Source of the DNA: an uncultured Acidobacteriaceae bacterium
GTDB lineage: Bacteria > Acidobacteriota > Terriglobia > Terriglobales > Acidobacteriaceae
NCBI GenBank assembly: GCA_937879855.1
Contig: CALFMO010000028.1
Span: 1-64,000, forward strand
Reading direction: 5' to 3'
Length of the DNA stretch: 64,000 nucleotides
Both the position numbers and the translations under genes were made by a program. Below the pieces are notes generated by a model. That model was not told the origin of the DNA and did not search any database. It saw nothing but the letters and a program-made list of their open reading frames with translations. This document shows, one piece after another, positions 42,697 through 50,881 of this stretch. The stretch's first letter is position 1, and each line of letters starts with the position of its first letter.

Positions 42697-44967
42697 TTAC
42701 GCTCGCGGCAGAGGACCGTGCTGGAAGTGATACTGCAGAATCCGCGCCGCCAGTGCCGGACTCGGAGTCTCTCCTCCGTGCTCGACGGTGCGCACGACTT
42801 CTCCGCGGCATACAACTTCCGTAGAGGAGAGTCCAGCAATCTCCTGCGGGAGCACGAGATTGATTTCCAGTTGCGCGGCGGGCTGCAACAATTCGTCAGC
42901 TTCGAACAGCATCCCAGACCGGCTAATGTTTTCAGTTGTGCCTACATGCCATTCTTTCTCGCCGAGCCGGCGATAGCGCAAAGGCAATTGGATATGGAAT
43001 CGTTGTGCGCGCGCGGCCGGGAGTTCTCTGGCTCGTGCGGCGCGGAGTGGTTCAGCGGACTGCATGGTCATATCGACCTCCGGGGGAGTTGGAGTTGCGT
43101 CGAGCACTTCGCGCACCTTGCTTTTCAGGTCGCGAAGCGTAAACGGCTTCTGCAGCAGGCGTACGCCCGCGTCCAGCATGCCGTCGTGTCCGATTACGTT
43201 TTCGGTGTAGCCGGACATGTAAAGCACTTTTACGTTGGGACGAATCTCGCAAATGCGTTGGGCTAACTCGCGGCCGTTCATTCCCGGCATAATCACGTCG
43301 GTGAGCAGCAGGTGGATCAGCTTGTCATGCGCCACCGCAATCTGCATGGCGACAGCTCCGTCGGCCGCTTCAATCACTTTGTAGCCCTGCTTCTCCAGAT
43401 ACTGGCGCGCGAGATAGCGCAGGTTGGCCTCATCTTCGACGAGCAGAATGGTTTCGGTTCCGGGTTCGACTCTTCGGTATTCGACAGGCGCGGCGACGTG
43501 CGCAACGGCTTGGCCCGTCGATGGCACGCGCGGCAAGTAGATCTTGAAGGTAGTTCCTCGACCCAATTCGCTGCGGACCCAGATGTATCCGCCACTCTGC
43601 TTGACGATGCCGTAGACCGTCGACAAGCCGAGGCCCGTCCCTTTCGGTCCTTTCGTAGTGAAGAAGGGTTCAAAGATGTGCGATTGGGTTTCGTTATCCA
43701 TGCCTTCGCCGGTGTCGCTGATGGCGACCATCACGTAATCGCCCGCCGGCAACGGTGCGTGAGAGCGAGCATAGTCCTGGTCAAGCGTCACGTTGGACGT
43801 CTCAATGGTGAGTTTGCCGCCGGAAGCCATGGCATCGCGTGCGTTCACGGCGAGGTTCATGATGACCTGATCAATCTGTCCAGCGTCAGCGCGAACCGAC
43901 CAGAGATTCGGCCCTGGAACCATTACCAGGTCGATGTCCTCGCCAATCATGCGCGTGAGCATCTTGATATTTTCCGTGACCACGTCGTTCAGGTTGACGA
44001 TCCTCGGAGCCAGCATCTGCTTACGGCTGAAAGCCAGCAGTTGACGGGTCAATGACGAGGCGCGATCGGCTGCGCCTGCGATTTCCTGGGCGGGGCCGCG
44101 AAGATGAGGCTCAGCCCCAAGGCGCTCGAGCAGGAATTCCGAGTAGCCCGAAATCACCATCAGAAGATTGTTGAAATCGTGCGCGATGCCGCCCGCAAGT
44201 CGGCCGACAGCTTCCATCTTCTGCGACTGCCGCAGTTGCTGCTCAAGGACGCGCCGTTCGGTGACATCTTCGGCAAACAGTTCGAACACGACCTTGCCGT
44301 CAGTACCGTTGATCACCGAGCGGCCTGAGATGCGAACCACTGTGTTCGTGCCGCCTTTGCGCTTCCATTCCGCGTTCACGCCCTTGAAGGGATCGGCTGA
44401 GCGAAGAAAATCGGCAAGAGCAAACCACTGATCAGTCTCTGCATAAAGGCTAAAAATGTGTTGCCCGATTAATTCGCTGGCGGAAGTGAGCCCCAGCATT
44501 TGGAGAAACGCAGGATTCGCGTCGAGAATCTTGCCCGTGGAGTCACACCGGCAAATGCCATACGGCGCATTCGTCACCAAAGACCGGAAGTTCAATTCCG
44601 AGAGCCGCAAGTTCTCTTGCGATTCACGCAAGGCCGCGTTGAGCCAGCAGATCAGCATGGCCACAAAAAAGAACAAGGAAAGGCGAAGAATGGCAGTTCG
44701 CGTGTCGGTGAGGCTATGGGCGCCCGTGAGCGTGAAGTAGGCGCTTACAGTCAGGGCAAAAGACGTAGCGACCAAGCCGGGTTTCCAGCCGCCGTACCAG
44801 GCGCTCACCATGACAGCAACGCCGAAAAGGGCGAGGCGGCTTTCCGACACGTCAGCGAGCAGAACGGTGGGAATCAATGCGAGGGCAGTGCTGAGCACCG
44901 CCACCCCATAACGAAGGATGGGTGCACGGGAGGCGGGGATGCGAAGTAGGGGGAGGAATACTCGCAT
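42697..44967 (-). CDS. Hybrid histidine kinase with receiver and PilZ domains
   Basis: The 756-residue protein combines five modules. Membrane helices of the DUF4118/KdpD type span about 18-110. A PAS domain spans about 125-240 and ends DVTERR. The HisKA box GRLAGGIAHDFNN has His263 as phospho-acceptor. The ATPase domain runs to about 480 (NLAVNARDAM, ISDTGEGM, GTGLGLS). A receiver with phospho-acceptor Asp557 (LLTDVIMPGMNG) is followed, from about 650, by a PilZ-like domain (QRFHIQLPLRYRR, TENISRSGM). A PilZ at the end suggests c-di-GMP input to phosphorelay. No separate response regulator is adjacent. A terminator follows. Confidence 0.9.
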   Translation of the reverse strand: MRVFLPLLRIPASRAPILRYGVAVLSTALALIPTVLLADVSESRLALFGVAVMVSAWYGGWKPGLVATSFALTVSAYFTLTGAHSLTDTRTAILRLSLFFFVAMLICWLNAALRESQENLRLSELNFRSLVTNAPYGICRCDSTGKILDANPAFLQMLGLTSASELIGQHIFSLYAETDQWFALADFLRSADPFKGVNAEWKRKGGTNTVVRISGRSVINGTDGKVVFELFAEDVTERRVLEQQLRQSQKMEAVGRLAGGIAHDFNNLLMVISGYSEFLLERLGAEPHLRGPAQEIAGAADRASSLTRQLLAFSRKQMLAPRIVNLNDVVTENIKMLTRMIGEDIDLVMVPGPNLWSVRADAGQIDQVIMNLAVNARDAMASGGKLTIETSNVTLDQDYARSHAPLPAGDYVMVAISDTGEGMDNETQSHIFEPFFTTKGPKGTGLGLSTVYGIVKQSGGYIWVRSELGRGTTFKIYLPRVPSTGQAVAHVAAPVEYRRVEPGTETILLVEDEANLRYLARQYLEKQGYKVIEAADGAVAMQIAVAHDKLIHLLLTDVIMPGMNGRELAQRICEIRPNVKVLYMSGYTENVIGHDGMLDAGVRLLQKPFTLRDLKSKVREVLDATPTPPEVDMTMQSAEPLRAARARELPAARAQRFHIQLPLRYRRLGEKEWHVGTTENISRSGMLFEADELLQPAAQLEINLVLPQEIAGLSSTEVVCRGEVVRTVEHGGETPSPALAARILQYHFQHGPLPRA

Positions 44968-45146
44968 GGCCTAATCCTAGGCCCATTATGGGAAACAGCA
45001 TAGTTACAGGAGTTCATTTCGGTTTTACGGACAGACCGTTGGAAGACTGACCGTAAGCACAAGAAAAGATGGCCATTCGGGCAATACCAGCATGATTCAG
45101 CTTGCATCCCTGGCCGGGAATCTGGACACTAGGCGGGGCTTAATTC

Positions 45147-45866
45147 ATGAACATTGGTCTATTTGGTGGGACGTTTGATCCTGTTCATCGCGGACATCTC
45201 GCGGTGGCACGGGTCGCGCTGGAGCAGTACAAGCTGAATCGCATTTATTTCGTGCCCGCGAATATTCCACCGCACAAACAGCGCCAGCCGCTTTCGCCGT
45301 TCGCCCACCGGTTTGCCATGCTGGCCCTAGCCACAGCGCAGGAGAAGGCTTTCGTGCCGTCTCTACTCGAGGCTCCTGAGGAAGACGCACCTCCCGTCCG
45401 ATCGGCAAAAAAGAGTCTGGAGAAACCGAACTACACCATCGACACGATTCGCCGACTGAAGCAATCTTTCAAGGGCAGCGACAAACTTTTCTTCCTGATT
45501 GGCATGGACGCTTTTTGCGACATTGCAAAATGGCATCAGGCTGAGGCGCTGTTCCGCGAATGTGAGTTCATCGTCGCGAATCGTCCGGGATATTCGCTGG
45601 CCGATGTTGCGAATGCGCTTCCCGAGAGCCTGCGCCCGCGGCCGGAAGTCACTAAGCCATTTCAAAAGCACGCCGCCACCGGCGATCTCGTGCTCAAGGG
45701 AGCGACCATTCATCTGCTCGACGATCTGCATCAACCGGCCTCGGCCACAGCGATCCGTCAGGCCGCCGCGGCAGGCAAGCCGTTAGGCCGTTTTGTGGAC
45801 GCGCCTGTGGCCGAGTACATCAAGAAAGTGGGGCTATATAAATCGTCGTTGCGGGATGGTCGTTAG
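45147..45866 (+). CDS. nadD: Nicotinate-nucleotide adenylyltransferase
   Basis: NadD adenylates nicotinate mononucleotide to deamido-NAD in NAD synthesis. The 239-residue product begins MNIGLFGGTFDPVHRGH, with the nucleotidyl-transferase HxGH motif at His14-His17. The ISYxSST-like C-terminal signature is present in altered form (LDDLHQPASATAIRQAAAAG). It is followed by rsfS and rlmH, the common nadD-rsfS-rlmH order in many bacteria. A word-repeat hairpin separates it from rsfS. Confidence 0.95.
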   Translation: MNIGLFGGTFDPVHRGHLAVARVALEQYKLNRIYFVPANIPPHKQRQPLSPFAHRFAMLALATAQEKAFVPSLLEAPEEDAPPVRSAKKSLEKPNYTIDTIRRLKQSFKGSDKLFFLIGMDAFCDIAKWHQAEALFRECEFIVANRPGYSLADVANALPESLRPRPEVTKPFQKHAATGDLVLKGATIHLLDDLHQPASATAIRQAAAAGKPLGRFVDAPVAEYIKKVGLYKSSLRDGR

Positions 45867-46042
45867 TCGTAAGTAGGTCGTTGGCCGTTAGTCGCTGGTC
45901 GTTAGTCGTCCTTCAAACACATATTCGTCACTTTCATTTTCTTGCTCACCAAAATTTCTTGGTCCGGACCGCAGGAACAGAATGGAAGTGTCAGTTACAA
46001 TGGAGATCGACCGAACGACGAATGACTAACGACCAGCGACTG
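45858..46042. repeat. Word-repeat hairpin between nadD and rsfS
   Basis: The left arm (45858-45910) repeats GTCGTTAGTCG/GGTCGTT words. The right arm (about 46007-46042) is CGACCGAACGACGAATGACT and on to CCAGCGAC. The arms pair across a loop of about 95 bases. It is the same family as the element before obgE. The right arm ends about 17 bases before the rsfS GTG. Confidence 0.65.
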
Positions 46043-46059
46043 GACCACCTACTGATCCT

Positions 46060-46500
46060 GTGAAGAAGAACGAACTTAAACAACAAATCGCCGCCGCCAT
46101 TCAAGCCTGCCTCGAAAAGAAGGCCGAAGAACTCAGCATCCTGGAAATGGAAAAAGGTTCGGGAGCCTTTACCGACTATTTCGTACTGTGCAGCGGAACT
46201 AATCCGCGGCAGGTTCAGGCCATCGCTGACGAAGTAGAGCTGCGCCTGAAGAACGCGGACTTGCGGCCGGCGCATGTCGAAGGCTACAAGCAGGCAGAGT
46301 GGGTGCTGCTCGACTATGTCGACTTCGTAGTGCACATTTTCTCCGAGAAGGCCCGCAAGTTCTACGATCTGGAGCGGCTGTGGAAGTCGGCGAAGCGACT
46401 GGAGCCCTCCGACCTGAAGGCGATCCCCAGAAAGCGAAAGATTGAGCCCAAGGTGGTCTCGGCGAAAAAGAAGAAGCTAAGGGAAAAAAAAGCCTCGTAA
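46060..46500 (+). CDS. rsfS: Ribosomal silencing factor RsfS
   Basis: RsfS binds uL14 and blocks 50S-30S joining in starved cells. The product of 146 residues starts at GTG 46060 and shows the core ELSILEMEKGSGAFTDYFVLCSGTNPRQVQAIADEV followed by HVEGYKQAEWVLLDYVDFVVHIF. A basic C-terminal tail (KAIPRKRKIEPKVVSAKKKK) is longer than in E. coli RsfS (105 residues). There is no clear Shine-Dalgarno, because the upstream DNA is the word-repeat hairpin. It lies 24 bases before the methyltransferase gene. Confidence 0.93.
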   Translation: MKKNELKQQIAAAIQACLEKKAEELSILEMEKGSGAFTDYFVLCSGTNPRQVQAIADEVELRLKNADLRPAHVEGYKQAEWVLLDYVDFVVHIFSEKARKFYDLERLWKSAKRLEPSDLKAIPRKRKIEPKVVSAKKKKLREKKAS

Positions 46501-46524
46501 TTCTTCTCTCGATTCTGAAGCCCC

Positions 46525-47364
46525 ATGACCTCGCAGCCAGACTCCAAGCCGGATTGGGGAAACCAGTTCCGCCTCATTGCTTCCGAACGGTGGAAAGCAA
46601 AGTCGGCGGCCATGGGGCAGCCTGTGACCGACGCGCTGGTCGAATACGCGCGTCCGGTGCGGGGAATGAAGGCGCTCGACCTGGCGAGTGGAACCGGCGA
46701 ACCTGCAATCAGCATTGCGTCGCGCGTGGGAGCGCACGGTCACGTCATCGCACTGGATCTGAGCGCCGATCTTCTGGAGATTGCGAGGCAGCGGGCCAGA
46801 GCACGCGGACTCGGTAACTTCAGCACTCAGCAGGCGGATGCGCACAGCCTGCCATTTCCTGACAACCGCTTTGATCTTGCAACCTCGCGCTTCGGGGTAA
46901 TGTTCTTTGGCGATCCGGTCATGGCTTTGAAGGAACTGCGCCGCGTTTTACGCCCGGGCGCACGAGCCTGTTTTCTGGCGTGGGGCCCGTTCGAGCAGCC
47001 GTATTGGCAGAGCATGATAGGCGTTGTCCACCGCCATGTCGGCGGCCCGTTGCTGCAACCGGGCGCGACGAATCCTTTTTGCTATGCCCAGCCCGGCAGC
47101 CTGTCGGAAGTCTTGCGCAGCGCCGGATTCAGCGCGGTTGAGGAAGAAACGAAAACGCTACCGTGGACGTGGCCTGGTCCGGTGGAAGAAGTGTGGGAGC
47201 AGGCGCGGGCTGTGACCGTTCCTTTTCGTCCCATGCTGGAGCGTGTCCCTGCGGAGAAGTGGCCGGAGATTAACGCCGAGGTGCATGCCGCCGTAGGGAA
47301 ATATTCAGACGGCGAGAAAGTCGCGTTCGGAGCATCGGTGGTGCTGGCCTCGGGCACGAAGTAA
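46525..47364 (+). CDS. Class I SAM-dependent methyltransferase (UbiE-like)
   Basis: The 279-residue product has the Rossmann methyltransferase fold: motif I LDLASGTGEPAI, then ALDLSADLLEIA, ADAHSLPFPDNRFDL and a motif of ELRRVLRPGARACF. Such enzymes methylate quinones or other small molecules. The C-terminal part (WPGPVEEVWEQARAVTVPF) is typical of this subfamily. It sits between rsfS and rlmH in the same operon (24 and 15 bases gaps), an unusual insertion into the conserved rsfS-rlmH pair. Substrate is unknown. Confidence 0.88.
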   Translation: MTSQPDSKPDWGNQFRLIASERWKAKSAAMGQPVTDALVEYARPVRGMKALDLASGTGEPAISIASRVGAHGHVIALDLSADLLEIARQRARARGLGNFSTQQADAHSLPFPDNRFDLATSRFGVMFFGDPVMALKELRRVLRPGARACFLAWGPFEQPYWQSMIGVVHRHVGGPLLQPGATNPFCYAQPGSLSEVLRSAGFSAVEEETKTLPWTWPGPVEEVWEQARAVTVPFRPMLERVPAEKWPEINAEVHAAVGKYSDGEKVAFGASVVLASGTK

Positions 47365-47379
47365 GGGAATGGGTCTCTC

Positions 47380-47832
47380 GTGAAGATCAAGATCGCATGG
47401 ATTGGCAAAACGAAAGAGCCGGCGATCGCATCGTTGACCGAAGAATATCTCAAGCGCATTTCGCGTTACGCGCAGGTCGAAGGGCTCACGCTGCGCGACG
47501 AAGCGGCCCTGCTCGAAATGAGCGGTCGCTCGACGGGATCCAAATCTGGGGCAAAGTCTACGCTGGTACTGATGGACTCCCGCGGCAAGGAATTTACTTC
47601 CGAGCAGTTCGCCAAATTCCTAGGAGATTACCAGGACCGTAATCCCTTGCCGTTGGTTTTTGCCATAGGCGGCGCGGATGGCTTCAGTGACGGTGCGCGA
47701 ACCGCGGCGCAGAACACGCTCTCACTCGGAAAGATGACGCTTGCCCATGAACTGGCGCGAGTCGTTCTGCTGGAGCAAGTCTACCGCGGGTTTACGATTC
47801 TGAAAGCACACCCGTATCATTCGGGGCATTGA
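47380..47832 (+). CDS. rlmH: 23S rRNA pseudouridine1915 N3-methyltransferase
   Basis: RlmH is a SPOUT-class methyltransferase acting on helix 69 in the assembled 70S ribosome. The product of 150 residues begins MKIKIAWIGKTKE (GTG start at 47380) and keeps the trefoil-knot SAM site FAIGGADGFSD, LSLGKMTLAHEL, and the C-terminal HPYHSGH. Length is close to the family's usual 155. It follows the SAM methyltransferase by 15 bases. Confidence 0.97.
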   Translation: MKIKIAWIGKTKEPAIASLTEEYLKRISRYAQVEGLTLRDEAALLEMSGRSTGSKSGAKSTLVLMDSRGKEFTSEQFAKFLGDYQDRNPLPLVFAIGGADGFSDGARTAAQNTLSLGKMTLAHELARVVLLEQVYRGFTILKAHPYHSGH

Positions 47833-47909
47833 GCCCAGGTCGCAAGTTTAGAATCGCCGCGTTAAGAAGTGGTCGTTGGGCAAAAGATAGGCCTCGGGTG
47901 CTATCGTTG

Positions 47910-47917
47910 CAAAGGAG
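47910..47917 (+). promoter_or_regulatory. Strong Shine-Dalgarno of a small gene
   Basis: AAAGGAGG lies eight bases before the ATG at 47926. It is the longest anti-Shine-Dalgarno match I found in the window and decides that start over codons at 47869. Confidence 0.75.
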
Positions 47918-47925
47918 GACAGAGA

Positions 47926-48159
47926 ATGGCATTTCCTAATGATGATCCCACGGTCCAACGTGGTGACCGGTCAATCCAACTGATTGACTGGTTAGTGGGA
48001 CGATTGGAAGAGTGTCTCGGCGAGGTCCTACCGCTTCAGACAGATGATCTTTTGAAAGATTATGCGACGGATGCTCGTAACAGCGTGGCGTCAGCAATCG
48101 AGCAGTTGAGCCTGGCACGCGCTAAAAAAGAGCAGCAACTCGGGGGCCGCACCAGCTAG
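47926..48159 (+). CDS. Small hypothetical cytoplasmic protein
   Basis: The 77-residue product starts MAFPNDDPTVQRGDRS, chosen because a near-perfect Shine-Dalgarno lies just ahead. It is soluble, with a helical, mildly acidic profile (LIDWLVGRLEECLGEVLPLQTDDLLKDY) and a final basic stretch. No family is recognised. The strong ribosome site suggests real, high expression. It lies about 90 bases after rlmH and may be part of that transcript. Confidence 0.55.
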   Translation: MAFPNDDPTVQRGDRSIQLIDWLVGRLEECLGEVLPLQTDDLLKDYATDARNSVASAIEQLSLARAKKEQQLGGRTS

Positions 48160-48318
48160 AGACGTGCACGCTACAGACAGTGCTTGCAGTCATGATGTTT
48201 TCGTGTCGCACGAACCCCAAATACTACGAGAAATGGATGACTTCATCAGGTCCTTGCCGAAATCGGGCAGAGTCCCAAATCCTGACATGACGTATTCCTC
48301 GGGAAGGGCGGTCCGATG

Positions 48319-48945
48319 CTATGGCTGAGTAGGTATTTGGCGAAAGGATGCGAGTTTGGGAGATTGAGCCAAGTGGTTTGGGAATCTCTTTACCCACCGT
48401 GCCATATTTGGATGCCAAAAATGTAAGTAATGGAATGCGCGCATTTCCTGGATAGCCTGCTGAGGCGACCAGCCCTCGAACGCGATGCGGTACGCAGCGA
48501 TGAACATGCCGCTGCGGTCGCCGCCCAGCCAGCAGTGGATGAAGATTTTCCGTCTGGGCCGCTCGCGAATCAGCGAGAAGAATTGGGCAATTTCTTCATC
48601 TGTGGGTGTAGTCCAGCCGGAGCCCGGGAGATTGATAAAGCGAATGCCGAGGGATTGTGCGTGCTCCCGTTCATTCTCGATCAACCCAGGGAATTCGCCG
48701 CGCAGATCGACAATAGTATCGATGCCGAACTGCTTGAGCTGTGCCACTCCGTCATCCTTTGGTTGTGCGCCGCGATAGAGGAAATCATTAACCTTACCGA
48801 AATCTGAAATGCCCGGCACAGAAATTTTCTCAGCTGATGCGGGTGGGCTCACGACATGCGTTTGATTGTGGCGCGCGCTGCACCCGACCGCGAGAACCGT
48901 GGAAAATAAAACCAAAGTGACCGCAGCAACGCGACAGGGTGACAT
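48319..48945 (-). CDS. Dual-specificity-phosphatase-like lipoprotein
   Basis: The start is set at the ATG at 48945 (MSPCRVAAVTLVLFSTVLAVGCS); a longer frame begins at 48984. The leader has a lipobox (LAVGC), so the protein is probably lipid-anchored in the periplasm. The 208-residue mature part resembles the DSP/PTP phosphatase fold. DFLYRGAQPKDDG and FGIDTIVDLRGE lie in the N-terminal half, and the P-loop HCWLGGDRSG (CX5R) has the catalytic Cys and Arg. A general-acid Asp is not certain. Such proteins are called tyrosine-phosphatase-like in Terriglobia, and substrate is unknown. Confidence 0.78.
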   Translation of the reverse strand: MSPCRVAAVTLVLFSTVLAVGCSARHNQTHVVSPPASAEKISVPGISDFGKVNDFLYRGAQPKDDGVAQLKQFGIDTIVDLRGEFPGLIENEREHAQSLGIRFINLPGSGWTTPTDEEIAQFFSLIRERPRRKIFIHCWLGGDRSGMFIAAYRIAFEGWSPQQAIQEMRAFHYLHFWHPNMARWVKRFPNHLAQSPKLASFRQIPTQP

Positions 48946-49203
48946 TTCGGAACTTAGATGCAGAAATTCGAAGGGAGTGCGCACACCAGCGTTCCGGAAT
49001 TTTCTTTGTGGCAGATCAACAGGCTTCCAAGAACCGCTAGATTGCGCGCTTTTTGCTGCGTATATAGGCCAATGCCACCCCTGGAATCGAGCAGTGGGCG
49101 GCGGGCCTTTTCATTATAGGACCGAAAAAAACTTCGATGAAGGAACGGATTGTCATGTTGAGCGAAGCGAAAGACCTGTGCACTCTCCGGCGAGTTGCGT
49201 AGA

Positions 49204-49229
49204 TCCCTTCGGCTCGCTGAGGGCAGGCT
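49204..49229. repeat. CCCTTCGGCTCGCTGAGGG repeat, copy 2
   Basis: This is a close variant of the element at 28587-28613, followed by the same GCAGGCTC. It sits in the non-coding gap past the NTF2-like gene (stop at 49259). Confidence 0.55.
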
Positions 49230-49258
49230 CTTCGCCTTACTCAGGATGAGAAAACGGC

Positions 49259-49735
49259 TTACTGCGTGACGGTGGCCTGATAGCTCACCGCCTGCCAGTG
49301 ACCGGTGCGGCGGACCCACACCCGGGTGTAGCGGTAGGGACCGCTGAAGTCTTCCCCGAGTTGGTGGCCCTTCACGTCGGCCCGTGCTGTGACCACAGCC
49401 GTATCGCCGTAGACGCGCACCACCATGTCGCTCACGTCGATGGTTTCATAGCGCAGCTGCCCGCTCTTGCGAGCCGAGATGGTGTCCTGCTTGGTCGTTA
49501 CTTGCCCGAGAGGTGTAATCGCGACGTAATCCTCGGCGAGAGTACGGCGGGAGAAATCGGCGTCGCGGTGGATGCTGGCTTCGCGGGCCTGCCGCTCCAT
49601 GTCCACGATCTCGCGGACGGTGGCCTGATCCGCTGGATCCCCGGATGCCCTGGGACGAAGCGCCACATGCTGGCCCGCAAAGGCCGGTAGCGTCAGAAGG
49701 AGAGATAACAAAAACACTGCACACTCGTTAATCAC
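49259..49735 (-). CDS. Secreted NTF2-like (DUF4440-type) protein
   Basis: The 158-residue product has a signal peptide (MINECAVFLLSLLLTLPAFAG) and an NTF2-like domain. It contains the helix IVDMERQAREASIHRDADF, the strand pattern LAEDYVAITPLGQVTTKQD and the final pair YRYTRVWVRRTGHWQAVSYQAT. This is the third such secreted gene here. Ligand and role are unknown. It is divergent from the 500-base gap before cobO. Confidence 0.78.
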   Translation of the reverse strand: MINECAVFLLSLLLTLPAFAGQHVALRPRASGDPADQATVREIVDMERQAREASIHRDADFSRRTLAEDYVAITPLGQVTTKQDTISARKSGQLRYETIDVSDMVVRVYGDTAVVTARADVKGHQLGEDFSGPYRYTRVWVRRTGHWQAVSYQATVTQ

Positions 49736-50231
49736 GACGAGACCTCCGCGGTTTGCGAGGGGACAGAGATGCGCCTGATCGAGCTACGCAATCTTGGATG
49801 CGAGAGTTCCGTGGAAAAACTCACGGTCGCGAACATTTTTGTCGCATTTATAACTGCTGATGTTGACCGGGCATCCCTGGATACTGTTTCCTAAGAATGC
49901 TGACCGAGCCGTAGCCCATATTGTTTGTTTTTTTGAAACGCGGCGGAGTTTGTTTTTCCAAGAACCTGCCCCAAAAGCGCCGACCACATCCCCAGGGAAC
50001 AGCGCCGATTTGTTGGCTACTTATGCAACTTGTCTGCCATGCAGATTCCTCCCAAATGCTTCAGAAAACGAATATTCACACTCCTTGTCAGGCGATGTTT
50101 TGTCCACTCGGGGACTGGGTTGTCCGGAATCGGACACCAGAGATTAGACTTAATTTAGTTGTCATCTGCGATCCGTTGCGGGCGTACAGGCAAGGGCAGC
50201 ATCTAGTAGAATCAAACCTCCGCATCAAGGC
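49736..50231. other. ~500-bp region without a recognisable gene
   Basis: Short frames here have no homology-like sequence or ribosome sites. I see no tRNA or riboswitch pattern. Base composition is more AT-rich than the flanks. Confidence 0.55.
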
Positions 50232-50768
50232 ATGGCTGACATCCGTCGTGGTCTGATCATCGTGAACACGGGCCCGGGCAAGGGCAAAACTACCGCCGCC
50301 ATGGGAACGGCGCTGCGAGCGGTTGGCCAGGGGATGAAAGTCTTGATGCTGCAGTTCCTGAAGGGGTCGTGGCATTACGGGGAACTCGACGCCGTGCAGG
50401 CCTTCGGCGACAAGTTTGTTATGAAGCAGATGGGCCGTGGCTTCGTGAAAGTGGGAACGGAAAAGCCTGACCCCGAAGACGTACGCATGGTCGAAGAAGC
50501 CTGGACTGAGGCCGACCGCGCGATTCAATCGGGGCAGTGGGATCTGGTCATTCTGGATGAGATTAACTATGCCATCAGTTATGGCATGCTCGATCCGGCG
50601 AAGGTCGTCGAGAGCTTGCAGCGGAAGCCGGAGATGGTGCACGTCATCTTGACGGGCAGGAACGCGCACCCCACGATTGTCGAGACCGCGGATACGGTCA
50701 CGGAGATGCGTCAAGTCAAGCACGCCTACGAAAAGGGAGTGATGGCGCAGAGAGGAATCGAGTACTGA
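50232..50768 (+). CDS. cobO: Cob(I)yrinic acid a,c-diamide adenosyltransferase
   Basis: CobO/BtuR adds the 5'-deoxyadenosyl group to reduced corrinoids to form adenosylcobalamin. The product of 178 residues begins with the P-loop GPGKGKTT at residues 14-21. It carries LQFLKGSWHYGE, the Walker B-like LVILDEINYAISYGM and the ending VMAQRGIEY. It is shorter than the E. coli protein because it lacks the N-terminal extension. No cobalamin riboswitch is evident in the 500-base upstream gap, and other B12 genes are absent, so it may salvage corrinoids. Confidence 0.92.
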   Translation: MADIRRGLIIVNTGPGKGKTTAAMGTALRAVGQGMKVLMLQFLKGSWHYGELDAVQAFGDKFVMKQMGRGFVKVGTEKPDPEDVRMVEEAWTEADRAIQSGQWDLVILDEINYAISYGMLDPAKVVESLQRKPEMVHVILTGRNAHPTIVETADTVTEMRQVKHAYEKGVMAQRGIEY

Positions 50769-50771
50769 ACA

Positions 50772-50873
50772 ATTGATGATTGATGATTTTTGATTGATGA
50801 TTTTTGATTGCTGATTGAAAGTCAGGGCACAAGAGATTTTCAATCAACAATCAGCAATCAATAATCAGCAATT
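50772..50873. repeat. Word-repeat hairpin directly before accD
   Basis: The left arm (50772-50820) repeats TTGATGAT/TTTTTGAT and ends ...GATTGAAA. The right arm (50836-50873) repeats CAATCAACAATCAGCAATCA. The arms are complementary over about 35 bases. The right arm ends about eight bases before the accD ATG, with no Shine-Dalgarno. Confidence 0.75.
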
Positions 50874-50881
50874 TCTTTTTT

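Noticed and set aside
49736..50231. Cobalamin riboswitch upstream of cobO
   Set aside because: No B12-box-like conserved core could be found in the 500-base gap.
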